Source: Lysinibacillus sp. JNUCC-52 (lineage in GTDB: Bacteria; Bacillota; Bacilli; Bacillales_A; Planococcaceae). Taken from it: 64,000 nucleotides of DNA. The stretch covers positions 2,099,501 through 2,163,500 of the forward strand of contig NZ_CP065546.1 in NCBI RefSeq assembly GCF_015999545.1. Reading direction: 5' to 3'. The notes beneath the pieces are model-generated. The model did no database searches and was not told the DNA's origin. It saw only the letters and a program-made list of their open reading frames with translations. The position numbers were made by a program, and so were the translations under genes. This document shows, in pieces, positions 53,353 through 62,689 of this stretch. Each line of letters begins with the position of its first letter. Positions within the stretch are counted from its first letter, which is position 1.

Positions 53353-54175
53353 CGCTTTCTAGCAATTTTAAAATGGATTGTGCCTGTTGCATGTGAAGTG
53401 CTAGTACATATTGGCTTGCTTGTAACAAAATTTGTGATTTCACCATATTCATCATTTCCTTCGCGATATCAGCATCGCGAATTCGGGATTCCGCAGCAGT
53501 TAAGTTTTCTGCTGTATTCATGTTGGCATTATAGGCATGTTCCAGTCGATTTTGGTATGCACCTAGTCGCGACCGCTCAGACGATACTCGCTTTAATGCC
53601 TCGTCCATTGTTGAAATCGCCTTGTTTGCATCATCTCGTGTTGCAATAGAAGTAGTGTCGTCTAAACCGAGTGCCCCAGACCCCATATCATTAATGAACA
53701 GCTCAATGTTTTGCCCCGCATTTGCACCTGCTTGAATTTTGATGCCATTCGTCGAATAATCACCATTTAGTAAAGTTTTCGTATTAAACTCAGTATCTTT
53801 AGAAAGACGTTGAATTTCCTTTTTTAGCTCTTGAAATTCCTTATCGAGTTGCTGACGATCATTATCTGTTAGCGTATCATTAGACGCTTGCACTGCTAGC
53901 TCTCTCATTCTTTGAATCATTGCATGTGTTTCATTAAGCGCACCTTCAGCAGTTTGTACAAGTGAAATGCCATCTTGTATATTTTTCGATGCCATATTTA
54001 ATCCGCGGATTTGGGCGCGCATTTTTTCAGATATGGCAAGACCCGCCGGATCATCGGCTGCACTATTAATACGATAGCCAGTAGAAATTCGCAGCATCGC
54101 CTTGCTCATTGCACTATAATGGTTATTCATATTATTTAATATCGACATTCCCGTAGCAGACCACTTTCCAAGCAT
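53327..54175 (-). CDS. Divergent flagellin
   Basis: A 282-residue flagellin-family protein. The N-terminal D0/D1 region is recognisable from ISTGYRINSAADDPAGLAISEKMRAQIRGL (about 31-60), NIQDGISLVQTAEGALNE and RELAVQASNDT; the C-terminal helix keeps ESRIRDADIAKEMMNMVKSQIL and QAQSILKLL. The start is unusual: instead of the common MRIxxNxxALN it reads MLGKWSATGMSILNNMNN. The end has an extra ESGTIRNPRY that lies in the terminator stem. The ATG has an AAGGGGGTGGG site and a sigma-D-like promoter lies upstream, so it is probably expressed. It may be a minor or alternative flagellin. Confidence 0.88.
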   Translation of the reverse strand: MLGKWSATGMSILNNMNNHYSAMSKAMLRISTGYRINSAADDPAGLAISEKMRAQIRGLNMASKNIQDGISLVQTAEGALNETHAMIQRMRELAVQASNDTLTDNDRQQLDKEFQELKKEIQRLSKDTEFNTKTLLNGDYSTNGIKIQAGANAGQNIELFINDMGSGALGLDDTTSIATRDDANKAISTMDEALKRVSSERSRLGAYQNRLEHAYNANMNTAENLTAAESRIRDADIAKEMMNMVKSQILLQASQYVLALHMQQAQSILKLLESGTIRNPRY

Positions 54176-54208
54176 CTTCCCACCCCCTTGCGAACAGTAT
54201 TTCTATTT

Positions 54209-54235
54209 ATATCGGTGTCAGCCAATTGCTTTCAA
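54209..54235 (-). promoter_or_regulatory. Candidate sigma-D (flagellar) promoter of the flagellin gene
   Basis: The -10 reads ACCGATAT (consensus GCCGATAT) and a TTGA stands 15 bases upstream where TAAA is expected. Position, about 35 bases before the start codon, fits a flagellin gene. Confidence 0.55.
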
Positions 54236-54298
54236 GTACTATTGGTAATAAATCCAAATAATTGAAAATCGCTGTAATTATCTTTATTAATTAAACTG

Positions 54299-54336
54299 TT
54301 AAAGCACCCGCTTCTTCTTCCTGAAAAGTGGGTGCT
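54299..54336 (-). terminator. Terminator of the IDEAL-domain protein gene
   Basis: Arms AGCACCCACTT / AAGCGGGTGCT with one bulge, followed by TTAA on the minus strand; the U tract is short. Confidence 0.5.
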
Positions 54337-54365
54337 CATTTGCTGTACCTTGTATTCAATTTTTA

Positions 54366-54830
54366 TTAACCTCCGAATTGTGTGCTCTTTTGATGTAATA
54401 GCTCATAAAAGAGAGCTTCATTGTAGTCTAATAATGCTTGATCTATTAAATAGTCAATATTTTTTTGCTCAATTTCTGTAATTAGCTGATCTATCTCACC
54501 AACAGTTGCGGAAGAGACAAGGGGTAACTGTGGCTTTGGTGTAGCGCTTTCAAGAATTGGCGTTAAATGTTCATGGACATTTGTAATGAGTAATAGTTGA
54601 TAAAGCGGTAATCGAATAAAACGATTTCCTTTTTGGAAAACAAATACCTCAGATAAATTTTCGATTTGTTGTGTATGCAAGTTAATAATCATTTCTTTCC
54701 CTTCGATTGGAATGAAATGAAAAATCTCATTCTCTTTTAATATTGAGAAATATTGATAAGCAAATACGAGACGCAATTTATCTCCAGAAATTTTCGTGTA
54801 GAACGGCTTCATATATTGAACCTGCATCAT
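54366..54830 (-). CDS. IDEAL-domain protein
   Basis: A 154-residue cytosolic protein. The N-terminal 100 residues are beta-rich and unrecognised. The C-terminal part YLIDQALLDYNEALFYELLHQ (about 123-145) matches the IDEAL domain, named for a similar motif in small Bacillales proteins such as YpiB, where it aids protein turnover or binding. The tandem ATGs follow a GAGGAGGGATGAAGG site. The gene is divergent from the SWIM/SNF2 operon. Function is unknown. Confidence 0.7.
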   Translation of the reverse strand: MMQVQYMKPFYTKISGDKLRLVFAYQYFSILKENEIFHFIPIEGKEMIINLHTQQIENLSEVFVFQKGNRFIRLPLYQLLLITNVHEHLTPILESATPKPQLPLVSSATVGEIDQLITEIEQKNIDYLIDQALLDYNEALFYELLHQKSTQFGG

Positions 54831-55057
54831 CCTTCATCCCTCCTCGTTATCTGATTATTCAGATTTTAACATAAATAAACGTGCTTGTTAACCATCTTAT
54901 GTTCAAATTTTTTCTTTCTGATCATTCAGCTTATCATGTCCGCATTTTAATCGTATAATGGAAAGACAGTCTTTTTTCCTTAAAACTACAGATGACATTT
55001 TAGATCATCCAAATAAAGCTAAAGTCATTGGCCAATGCAATTGAGAGGAGTGAGGTT

Positions 55058-56632
55058 ATGGCTTTGTCTATTTCGCAACTAGCTAAGGAACATCAACAAT
55101 TTATACTTGCTAAATTAAAAGAAGCTGAGCAGGATTTACATCCGTCCTCAAGCGAAGACGAGGAACTTGTGCGCCGTGCAGTTTTTTCTGTACGTAACAA
55201 ATCTATCGTATTTGATCGTTTTAATGGAGCAAGTTCTATATTATATGCAAGCGTACAGGATGTAAGACCTGCAACTGTAGAAATTGATTTTGCTCACGGG
55301 ACTTTAAGCTGTAACTGTCCCCAACAAAAATGGTGTCGACATCAGGTTGGCGCACTACTTGCCCTCTATCAGTACTTTGATTCGGTCCAAAACTGGTCAA
55401 GTGCTTGGCGTTCCCAAAAATCAGTACAGTTAAAATCATTGGCTGAGGAACGAAGCCCTGAAAGCTGGCAGATGATGGTTGATGAAGTAATGAAACGTCT
55501 ATTACCGTCTGGTCGCATTTTAGAAGGCTACGGACTTTCAGCAATTCGTTCTGATGCATTGGAGCGACTTCGCAAACATATGCCATTTGAACGCGAGTGG
55601 CAACCAATCTATAAGCTATTTATAGAGCTGTCCATCTTGAATGCGATTTGGCGTCATTTAAACAATACACAGGGTCATTCGTTAGATTCACCCTATATGA
55701 AATACTTTATCGATCAAAGTGTGCAATCATTCGAAAGTATACTGACTGAATTAACGAATCGCTCTCGACTTTTTGCAACGGATCCATTTTATGATGCACT
55801 TCAGCAAATCGTCCGAAACTTTTTACTTGAACGTGAAGGGCTATTTGCCAATCGACTACAAATCTACATGCTGCTTTGGGCAGTGCTTTTTTATGAGAAG
55901 CCTCGACGCGAACAAGAGCTAATGCTTATTAGCAAGCTTGAAAATTTGCCACCCGAGATTTCTTTACAATCGTTAAAGCTCATATTTTATGTGCTATTAC
56001 AAAAAGAACAATTATTACAGGAAAGTATTGCACAGGTTTCATTATCTCAGATGCAAGACTTGTTCGAATTAGCTACTTTTGCAAAGCGTGCTGGCGAGTC
56101 ACATTCACAAGCATTAATTTTGCGTGCGATGCTCCCATTTGCCGAAGCTTTTTTACAAGAAACTGTGCCAGTCGTACAGCGAGCGCAATATGTACGACAA
56201 TTCCAACTATTATATGAAGATATCCAATTGACCGAGGAGGAAGAAACGACATTGTATAGTGCGTTCGGTGTATACGGTTTACAGCCATATTCATTCTTCC
56301 TTATTCGAAAAGAACGCTACCGAGATTGGGCGGCATTACATCAATTAAATGTTTCATCGTTTTCTTATTTAGAAATGTGTGGTCTAAAAGATGTGTTACA
56401 CATAGCGCCTGCAGCAGTTTTACCGTTGTATCATGTTTATGCAATGGCAGAGATTACTCAAAAATCACGTATGAATTATAAACAAGCTGTACGTATATGG
56501 AAAAGTATGCGAAGTGCAGCAAAACGAGCAGGTAAAGTGGCTTATTTTGAAACATACATGCAAACAATCCGTGCAGAATATAAACGACTTCGTGCACTAC
56601 AGGAAGAGATTGAGAAAGGAAACTTAGTATGA
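55058..56632 (+). CDS. ywqB: SWIM zinc-finger protein (YwqB-like)
   Basis: A 524-residue protein with a SWIM zinc finger near residues 78-102 (LSCNCPQQKWCRHQVGALLA, C-x-C...C-x-H), a fold thought to bind DNA or proteins. The remaining 420 residues are helical without a known domain. The last codons overlap the start of the SNF2 gene (ATGA). This SWIM-SNF2 pair matches B. subtilis ywqB-ywqA. The start is the ATG with GAGGAG/GAGG upstream; ten earlier codons in frame lack support. The pair probably acts together in DNA repair or remodelling. Confidence 0.88.
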   Translation: MALSISQLAKEHQQFILAKLKEAEQDLHPSSSEDEELVRRAVFSVRNKSIVFDRFNGASSILYASVQDVRPATVEIDFAHGTLSCNCPQQKWCRHQVGALLALYQYFDSVQNWSSAWRSQKSVQLKSLAEERSPESWQMMVDEVMKRLLPSGRILEGYGLSAIRSDALERLRKHMPFEREWQPIYKLFIELSILNAIWRHLNNTQGHSLDSPYMKYFIDQSVQSFESILTELTNRSRLFATDPFYDALQQIVRNFLLEREGLFANRLQIYMLLWAVLFYEKPRREQELMLISKLENLPPEISLQSLKLIFYVLLQKEQLLQESIAQVSLSQMQDLFELATFAKRAGESHSQALILRAMLPFAEAFLQETVPVVQRAQYVRQFQLLYEDIQLTEEEETTLYSAFGVYGLQPYSFFLIRKERYRDWAALHQLNVSSFSYLEMCGLKDVLHIAPAAVLPLYHVYAMAEITQKSRMNYKQAVRIWKSMRSAAKRAGKVAYFETYMQTIRAEYKRLRALQEEIEKGNLV

Positions 56633-59400
56633 TGACATTAGATGCTCCCTCTCCGTTTACAAAAAGACTACAGTTACGCATTGAATCAGCTCAGAATGGC
56701 AATTATACGGTGCAGGGCTTTACTGCAAGTGGTACCGCAATAGAGGTAGAGACACTTATTTCTTCATTATTTTTCAACTATGAGGCAAATACTTATGGCT
56801 TAATGACCAATCGTACAGAACTTTCCATCGATATTTCTACTGCAGAACTACTCGATATCTTTTCTGCGCGCTACAGTCATCCATTTATCCATTGGCAAGG
56901 GATTAATGAGGAAAGTAGTGCGATGATAGAACAAGCACAAAATTTACAGCAATATTGGCAAGATCCTTTACTTTGGTCGCATGTAGTTATTGCAGATGAT
57001 TTTTCATCGCTATCATTTTCTATAGAAAGTGAAGATTCTGCGTTACTTGAAGTAGCTGTACAGCAAAAACTTGCTCATGCTGGACTTCTTGTGTCGGATG
57101 TACCGAAGCTACTCCCATTTTTCTTACGTGGTGGCTGGCCTTTAGAACAGGATCGACAAGCTGGCGCTGTTACTGTTTCGCTACGTTTAAGTGAGCCTGA
57201 GGAAGATTCCGATGTTTGGCTTTTGGAAACAGTTCTTAGTACCGCTTCAACAAAAAATTATTGGACACCTGCTGTTCGTAAAAAATTACTACCATTAGTC
57301 GATGCATTACCAACTAAATGGCAGCCATTTGCGCTGGATATTGAGCAACAACAAACACAAATTGTGGAGCTACTTTCAATTGAGGATATACAACCTAATA
57401 TTTTTATTCATGTTACACTCGACGATTTAGAGGTACGTAAATTTCTACGAGAAGACTTAGCACGTTTACAGGCCCTTGGTTTTGATGTTGTGCTACCAGC
57501 ATGGCTAAAAGATTTAAAACAGTCAAAAATTCGTGTGCGAGTTAGCACAGGTAATATCTCAACGAAAAAAGTTGCTGGACTTGATGACATATTGACGTTC
57601 AAATGGCAATTTTCAATGAATGGTGAAACGATATCAGCAGAGCAATTTAAAAAGCTAGTCGATGAAAAACGAGAGTTCATACGCATAGGGACAGAATGGT
57701 TCCGAGTGGATGCCAACTGGATGCAAGAAATGCGCGCTTTAATGCAACAGGCTGAAGATGAAAGTTGGACTGTTCGTGAGCTTTTATTCCGTGAGCTACC
57801 TGAAGACTTATCTCCGCTAGAGGAAGAAGAAGATGCTGATGATGCAATGCGAGACGATCCACTTTTTGCCTTTGAGTTACAGCAATCTTTAAAATCTTAT
57901 ATGGAGCAGCTGCACGAAAAGAAAGGTCTTCCACCAGTGCCTGTTCCCCTTTCATTAAATGCTAGCTTACGTCCCTATCAGCAAGAAGGTTATGAATGGC
58001 TTATTTTTATGCGCGAACAAGGTTTTGGTGCCTGTCTAGCTGATGACATGGGACTTGGAAAAACCGTTCAACTTATTTCTTATTTGCTACATGTCTATGA
58101 AACAACGGATGCCAAAGAACCAACCATCATTATTTGTCCGACTTCAGTACTTGGTAACTGGCAAAAAGAGCTTGCTCGTTTTGCTCCATCGTTGATTGTG
58201 CATACGCATTATCAGGCAAATCGGACGAAAGAAGAGGCATTTGTAAGACTTATCGAACAAGAAAAGCCACATGTTATTTTATCAACTTATGGAACAGTGT
58301 CACAGGATGCAGAATTTTTACAAGAAATCGATTGGGCAACTGTTGTTCTAGATGAAGCACAAAATATAAAAAATATGCAGACATTACAATCTCGTTCGAT
58401 ACGAAAATTACATGGTAGGCACCATATTGCTCTAACAGGTACACCTGTTGAAAACCGATTATCGGAGCTTTGGGCTATTTTTGATTTTATTCATAAAGGG
58501 TATTTAGGTAGCTTCGGACGCTTTAATGAAGAATTTATATTACCGATTGAACGTGATGAATCAGAATCACATAAGCAAAAGTTACGTGCAAAAATTCAAC
58601 CGTTTTTACTTCGCCGTACTAAGCGAGATCCAAATTTACAGCTTAATTTGCCTGATAAGCAAGAGTCCCATGCATATTGTGCATTAACTGCAGAACAAGC
58701 ATCACTGTATGAGGGCTACATTTTAGAAACACTTGATCAGCTAGAGCAATTAACAGGCTTTCAAAAGAAAGGCCGTGTCTTAAAGATGCTCAGTAAGTTG
58801 AAGCAATTATGTAATCATCCTGCACTGTATTTAAAGGAACCTTTCGAGGATGCTGCAACGATGCTTACACGGTCCGTCAAGCTAGAGCGAATCGTCAACA
58901 TGGCAGCGGAAATCGTGGATAATGGTGAACAATGTCTTATTTTTACACAGTACATTGGCATGGGACAATTACTACAGCATTGTTTCAGTGAAGTATATAA
59001 TGTTGATGCGCCATTTTTAACTGGTGCGATGCCTAAACAGCAACGTGACCGATTAGTGGAGGCTTTCCAGGCAGGTGAATTCCCTATATTTATCCTCTCA
59101 TTAAAAGCTGGAGGAACGGGATTAAACTTAACAGCTGCAAACCATGTTTTGCACGCCGATCGTTGGTGGAACCCTGCTGTTGAAAATCAAGCAACAGACC
59201 GAGCATACCGAATTGGGCAAACTCAATTTGTGCAAGTGCATAAGTTTGTGACTATTGGGACGATTGAGGAAAAAATTGATAAAATGCTTGCGCAGAAATC
59301 TGCATTATCAGAAGAACTTATTCAATCGAGCCAGTGGTTAACAGAGCTAGACGATGATGAACTACGCGATTTAATAACACTGGATTATAATATATCTTAA
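56629..59400 (+). CDS. ywqA: SNF2-family DNA-dependent ATPase (YwqA-like)
   Basis: A 923-residue double-stranded-DNA translocase-type protein. The N-terminal 430 residues include the bacterial SNF2-associated region. The helicase core starts near 440 (LRPYQQEGYEWL) with Walker A DDMGLGKT, motif Ia CPTSVLGNW, DEAQ box LDEAQNIKN, motif III LTGTPVENRLSELW, and the second lobe with SLKAGGTGLNLTAANHV and the arginine-finger motif QATDRAYRIGQ. It is coupled to the SWIM gene by overlapping start and stop codons. A terminator follows. The B. subtilis homologue's role is little known. Confidence 0.93.
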   Translation: MMTLDAPSPFTKRLQLRIESAQNGNYTVQGFTASGTAIEVETLISSLFFNYEANTYGLMTNRTELSIDISTAELLDIFSARYSHPFIHWQGINEESSAMIEQAQNLQQYWQDPLLWSHVVIADDFSSLSFSIESEDSALLEVAVQQKLAHAGLLVSDVPKLLPFFLRGGWPLEQDRQAGAVTVSLRLSEPEEDSDVWLLETVLSTASTKNYWTPAVRKKLLPLVDALPTKWQPFALDIEQQQTQIVELLSIEDIQPNIFIHVTLDDLEVRKFLREDLARLQALGFDVVLPAWLKDLKQSKIRVRVSTGNISTKKVAGLDDILTFKWQFSMNGETISAEQFKKLVDEKREFIRIGTEWFRVDANWMQEMRALMQQAEDESWTVRELLFRELPEDLSPLEEEEDADDAMRDDPLFAFELQQSLKSYMEQLHEKKGLPPVPVPLSLNASLRPYQQEGYEWLIFMREQGFGACLADDMGLGKTVQLISYLLHVYETTDAKEPTIIICPTSVLGNWQKELARFAPSLIVHTHYQANRTKEEAFVRLIEQEKPHVILSTYGTVSQDAEFLQEIDWATVVLDEAQNIKNMQTLQSRSIRKLHGRHHIALTGTPVENRLSELWAIFDFIHKGYLGSFGRFNEEFILPIERDESESHKQKLRAKIQPFLLRRTKRDPNLQLNLPDKQESHAYCALTAEQASLYEGYILETLDQLEQLTGFQKKGRVLKMLSKLKQLCNHPALYLKEPFEDAATMLTRSVKLERIVNMAAEIVDNGEQCLIFTQYIGMGQLLQHCFSEVYNVDAPFLTGAMPKQQRDRLVEAFQAGEFPIFILSLKAGGTGLNLTAANHVLHADRWWNPAVENQATDRAYRIGQTQFVQVHKFVTIGTIEEKIDKMLAQKSALSEELIQSSQWLTELDDDELRDLITLDYNIS

Positions 59401-59404
59401 AGAT

Positions 59405-59437
59405 GCGCCAAGAGCTAAACGTTCTTGGCGCTCTTTT
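59405..59437 (+). terminator. Terminator of the ywqBA-like operon
   Basis: GCGCCAAGA pairs with TCTTGGCGC and is followed by TCTTTT, directly after the stop codon. Confidence 0.85.
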
Positions 59438-59667
59438 AATTAGCAACATAACAGTGAACAATGTTTTTCTTCTTTCCTACTTACTTCTAATATTTAGTTG
59501 TGTGAAATGTTTATTGCTGTGCGGTCTTCAGCAATAACAGGTATTTTTGAAAGTCCACAGCTCCCCTTTCTCATAAATATTAATTACGGTGCATGCTTAG
59601 CATTTTTATAGGAGAATGGCGAATAAAAAATGTTTTAGCATTGCTCCGTATGTATTGCATTAGTCGG

Positions 59668-60090
59668 TTATACTACTGGTAATTGCAACTCTTTTTCTGG
59701 CAACACAAAATCGTTCAGAATCTCCTGATCGACGGATGACGATGGCGGTACTGCACACGCTTTACTATCTGGTGGCTTCAGCCTATAAAAGCGGACATCC
59801 TCAACAACTACCTCAGTTATATAAATTTTTGTGCTTTCTTCATTCATAAATGATCTGGACTGAATTCGCCCATTGATCCCAATTAGTGAGCCTTTTCCGC
59901 AAAATCTAACGATATGCTCTGCCAGCTTTCCCCATACTGTACAAAGTATAAAGTCAGTTTCCACTTCCCCACGGCTGTTTTTGTAATTGCGATTAATGGC
60001 GAGGGAAAAATGAGATTGCACGCGATTTCTTGATAGTTGTCGTAACACAGGATCCTTTGTTAATCTTCCAACCAGTCCGACTTGATTCAT
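59668..60090 (-). CDS. ssbB: Single-stranded DNA-binding protein (SsbB/YwpH-like)
   Basis: OB-fold protein of 140 residues that coats single-stranded DNA. It opens MNQVGLVGRLTKDPVLRQLS and contains FSLAINRNYKN, FILCTVWGKLAEH and GINGRIQSRSF, all typical of bacterial SSB. The short tail ends LPEKELQLPVV rather than the acidic DDDIPF of SsbA, as in the competence-associated SsbB group. A full AAAGGAGG precedes the ATG; 29 extra upstream codons are not supported. The ywqA-ssbB-ywpF order matches Bacillus. Confidence 0.9.
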   Translation of the reverse strand: MNQVGLVGRLTKDPVLRQLSRNRVQSHFSLAINRNYKNSRGEVETDFILCTVWGKLAEHIVRFCGKGSLIGINGRIQSRSFMNEESTKIYITEVVVEDVRFYRLKPPDSKACAVPPSSSVDQEILNDFVLPEKELQLPVV

Positions 60091-60390
60091 CCATTCACCT
60101 CCTTTGCTTTTAATTGCTCTCATCTTACAAGATGGCAATCCCCATTGGCAAAAGTCGATTATAAATTTTTGGAGCAATATTCAAACTGAAAATTTATTTT
60201 TCACCATTTTATTTTTTATTTGTTGGAATTTTTTCAGAGTAGAAACTTGGTGGCCGTAGGTGAAAGTGTGTATTCCTTAAAAATTAAATTTTGCATATTT
60301 AATGAAGTAGTAACGGAACAGTCTCAACAACAACAAGCTGTAATTGATTATGTTATACTAAAATGAATGACCGACTTAGGAGGATACATA
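60091..60390. other. Divergent intergenic region, 300 bp
   Basis: Separates ssbB (minus) from the ywpF-like gene (plus). No gene or known regulatory RNA is recognised. Confidence 0.4.
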
Positions 60391-60816
60391 ATGAAAACAT
60401 TTAAAATGCTTTCCTTTGACCTTGTCACTCAAGAGGGCATACAAACATTTCCTTTAGTCGATGGCATTATTATTAACCAGGAAAACAGCCATCAATCTTG
60501 GATTCTTGAACTGTTTATCGATCGGAAATATCGACCAATTTTTGATGAGTTATTAGCGAATGCAACAGTATTTAATGTGCGAGCAGTTATTTCATTCCCC
60601 GACAATGAACCAGCGCCATTTCGGGTTGTCGTTCATACTGTGCAGGAAATTGGTGAACATATCTCTGTGCTTTTAAAAGGTACTTTAAAAATTAAGCGTT
60701 CAAAATACGCGGAACAATTACTAGCCGATCTCCTAACAGAGGGTGTTTCACAAGTAGAGTTACTAGACCGCTTCTCAAAAGGTATGAAAGAACGACCAAA
60801 ACTAAAAAATGATTAA
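60391..60816 (+). CDS. YwpF-like family protein
   Basis: A cytosolic protein of 141 residues (MKTFKMLSFDLVTQEG..., then IPLVDGIIINQEN-like and NVRAVISFPDNEPAPF segments) matching the YwpF family, small Bacillales proteins of unknown function. Its place beside ssbB supports this. A consensus AGGAGG lies seven bases before the ATG, which decides the start over an earlier codon. A strong terminator follows. Confidence 0.8.
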   Translation: MKTFKMLSFDLVTQEGIQTFPLVDGIIINQENSHQSWILELFIDRKYRPIFDELLANATVFNVRAVISFPDNEPAPFRVVVHTVQEIGEHISVLLKGTLKIKRSKYAEQLLADLLTEGVSQVELLDRFSKGMKERPKLKND

Positions 60817-60826
60817 TTTTATGTAG

Positions 60827-60855
60827 CGATACGTTGTTTAACGTATCGTTTTTTT
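60827..60855 (+). terminator. Terminator of the ywpF-like gene
   Basis: CGATACGTT / AACGTATCG stem followed by seven T residues. Confidence 0.9.
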
Positions 60856-60909
60856 GCTGGACAAGTTTTCGTTTTTGGATAAAATATGGTGTAAAAAGGG
60901 GTGAATTAC

Positions 60910-61881
60910 ATGAATACTGTCATCCGAGAAAAGCCGTTAAAATTATTATGGCTCGAAGCTTTATTAAGACGACTTCGGGAGCAAGATCCTGAGGCAGGCT
61001 ACTTTATGGAACAATTTCGAAGGCTTGATGCTGGTTTTGCTGGTGAACAAAGAGTCGATAAAGAATGGGAGGAGATAGTATGTCCAAATACTTTTTTCGT
61101 ATTGCATAATGTATTGCTTGCAAATACAGCCAATCACTTTCATCAACTTGATACACTCTTTATTTGCAAGCATTTCATATTAGTTGTGGAAATTAAGAAT
61201 ATTAACGGAAAGCTAGACTTTGATGGTACTACATATCAATGTACACGAACAAAACCTGATGGAACAGTAGAAGGCTTTCCAAATGCTATTACTCAAATTC
61301 AACGTCATATTCGATTTATTAAAATTATATCTGAAAATTATTCTCTCCCTATTGAAGGTGCTGTTATTTTTTCTAATCCTTCCGCAATCATTGTAAACCA
61401 TCCGAATACTGTTCCTATTTTCCATGTATCCGGACTCCAGAGTCATATTCAAAGTCTATTAAAAAAATACACCAAACCCATATTAACGGATGAGCAACTA
61501 ACCCGTTTTGTGCAGCTCATTCGTGCTCAACATCAACCCCAAAAGTTATTAACCCGTATAGATTCTTCGCGCTTCCGTCACGGAGTACTTTGTCCAAAAT
61601 GCAACTATAAAAATCAAATGTTGTATTATCGAGGCATTTGGAAATGTTCAGTATGTCGACATAATAGCGTAGAGATTTTTGCAGAGGCGCTACAAGATTA
61701 TCAATTGCTTGTGAGTCGGACTATTACCAATAGTCAATTGCGTACATTCTTTAGGATTGAATCGAGTGATGCAGCAAATCGCTTGTTGCGAAAATTTCAT
61801 TTCCCTAGCATTGGTACAACTAAAAATCGCGTCTACCATCTCCCAGATAATTTAACAAAATATATGAAGCAATTCTTTTGA
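60910..61881 (+). CDS. NERD-domain protein, second paralogue
   Basis: A 323-residue protein with the nuclease-related domain (about 35-150; HNVLLANTANHFHQLDTLFI, VVEIKNINGKLDF), a zinc ribbon (LCPKCNYKNQ and KCSVCRHNS, about 230-255) and a C-terminal helical region. It shares domain order and many motifs with the NERD protein at 52014-53090. The ATG follows AAAGGGGTGAATTAC; a GTG nine bases upstream is possible. A terminator and then the largest 21-bp array follow the stop codon. Function is unknown beyond likely DNA association. Confidence 0.87.
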   Translation: MNTVIREKPLKLLWLEALLRRLREQDPEAGYFMEQFRRLDAGFAGEQRVDKEWEEIVCPNTFFVLHNVLLANTANHFHQLDTLFICKHFILVVEIKNINGKLDFDGTTYQCTRTKPDGTVEGFPNAITQIQRHIRFIKIISENYSLPIEGAVIFSNPSAIIVNHPNTVPIFHVSGLQSHIQSLLKKYTKPILTDEQLTRFVQLIRAQHQPQKLLTRIDSSRFRHGVLCPKCNYKNQMLYYRGIWKCSVCRHNSVEIFAEALQDYQLLVSRTITNSQLRTFFRIESSDAANRLLRKFHFPSIGTTKNRVYHLPDNLTKYMKQFF

Positions 61882-61883
61882 CC

Positions 61884-61917
61884 AAATCTTATGCGGAGGT
61901 CCGCATAAGATTTTTTT
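61884..61917 (+). terminator. Terminator of the second NERD gene
   Basis: ATCTTATGCGGA pairs perfectly with TCCGCATAAGAT around a three-base loop region and is followed by seven T residues. Confidence 0.92.
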
Positions 61918-61935
61918 GAGGTGTACTTCATACAT

Positions 61936-62648
61936 AGCGGAATTCTACCTCTGCTCCGCGGAATCCTACCTCTGCTTCGCGGAATCTCTCCCCTGCTCCG
62001 CGGAATCTCACCCTTGCTTCGCGGAATCTCACCCTTGCTTCGCGGGAATCCTACCCTCACATCTGCTCCGTGGAATCTCTCCCCTGCTTCGCGGAATTCT
62101 ACCTCTGCTCCGCGGAATTCTACCTCTGCTTCGCGGAATCACGGCCCTGCTCCGCGGAATCCTACCTCTGCTTCGCGGAATCTCACCTCTGCTCCGCGGA
62201 ATCCTACCTCTGCTCCGTGGAATCCTACCTCTGCTCCGTGGAATCCTACCTCTGCTCCGCGGAATCCTACCTCTGCTCCGCGGAATCTCACCCTTGCTTC
62301 GCGGGAATCCTACCCTCACATCTGCTCCGTGGAATCTCTCCCCTGCTTCGCGGAATCCTACCCTCACATCTGCTCCGCGGAATCCTACCTCTGCTCCGCG
62401 GAATCACGGCCCTGCTTCGCGGAATCCTACCCTTGCTTCGCGGAATCCTACCTCTGCTTCGCGGAATCTCACCTCTGCTCCGCGGAATCTCACCCTTGCT
62501 TCGCGGGAATCCTACCCTCACATCTGCTCCGCGGAATCCTACCCTCACATCTGCTCCGCGGAATCCTACCCCTGCTCCGCGGAATCCTACCTCTGCTCCG
62601 CGGAATCCTACCCTCGCCTTTGCTCCGCGGAATCTCACCCCTGCTTCG
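61936..62648. repeat. Large tandem array G (about 32 units, mostly 21 bp, GCGGAAT type)
   Basis: Units begin GCGGAAT and end TGCTCC or TGCTTC; most are 21 bases, with several 28-base variants carrying CCCTCACATC. The junction TCCGCGGA is palindromic, so neighbouring units can form many hairpins. Overlapping frames through it are open on both strands because 21 is a multiple of three; they are not believable genes. It lies between two terminators of converging genes. Confidence 0.92.
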
Positions 62649-62650
62649 AT

Positions 62651-62685
62651 AAAAAAAGTGATTCCGTTTGACGGAATCACTTTTT
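62651..62685. terminator. Terminator of the lipoprotein gene
   Basis: AAAGTGATTCCGT pairs with ACGGAATCACTTT with A and T runs outside. Confidence 0.9.
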
Positions 62686-62689
62686 GTAT

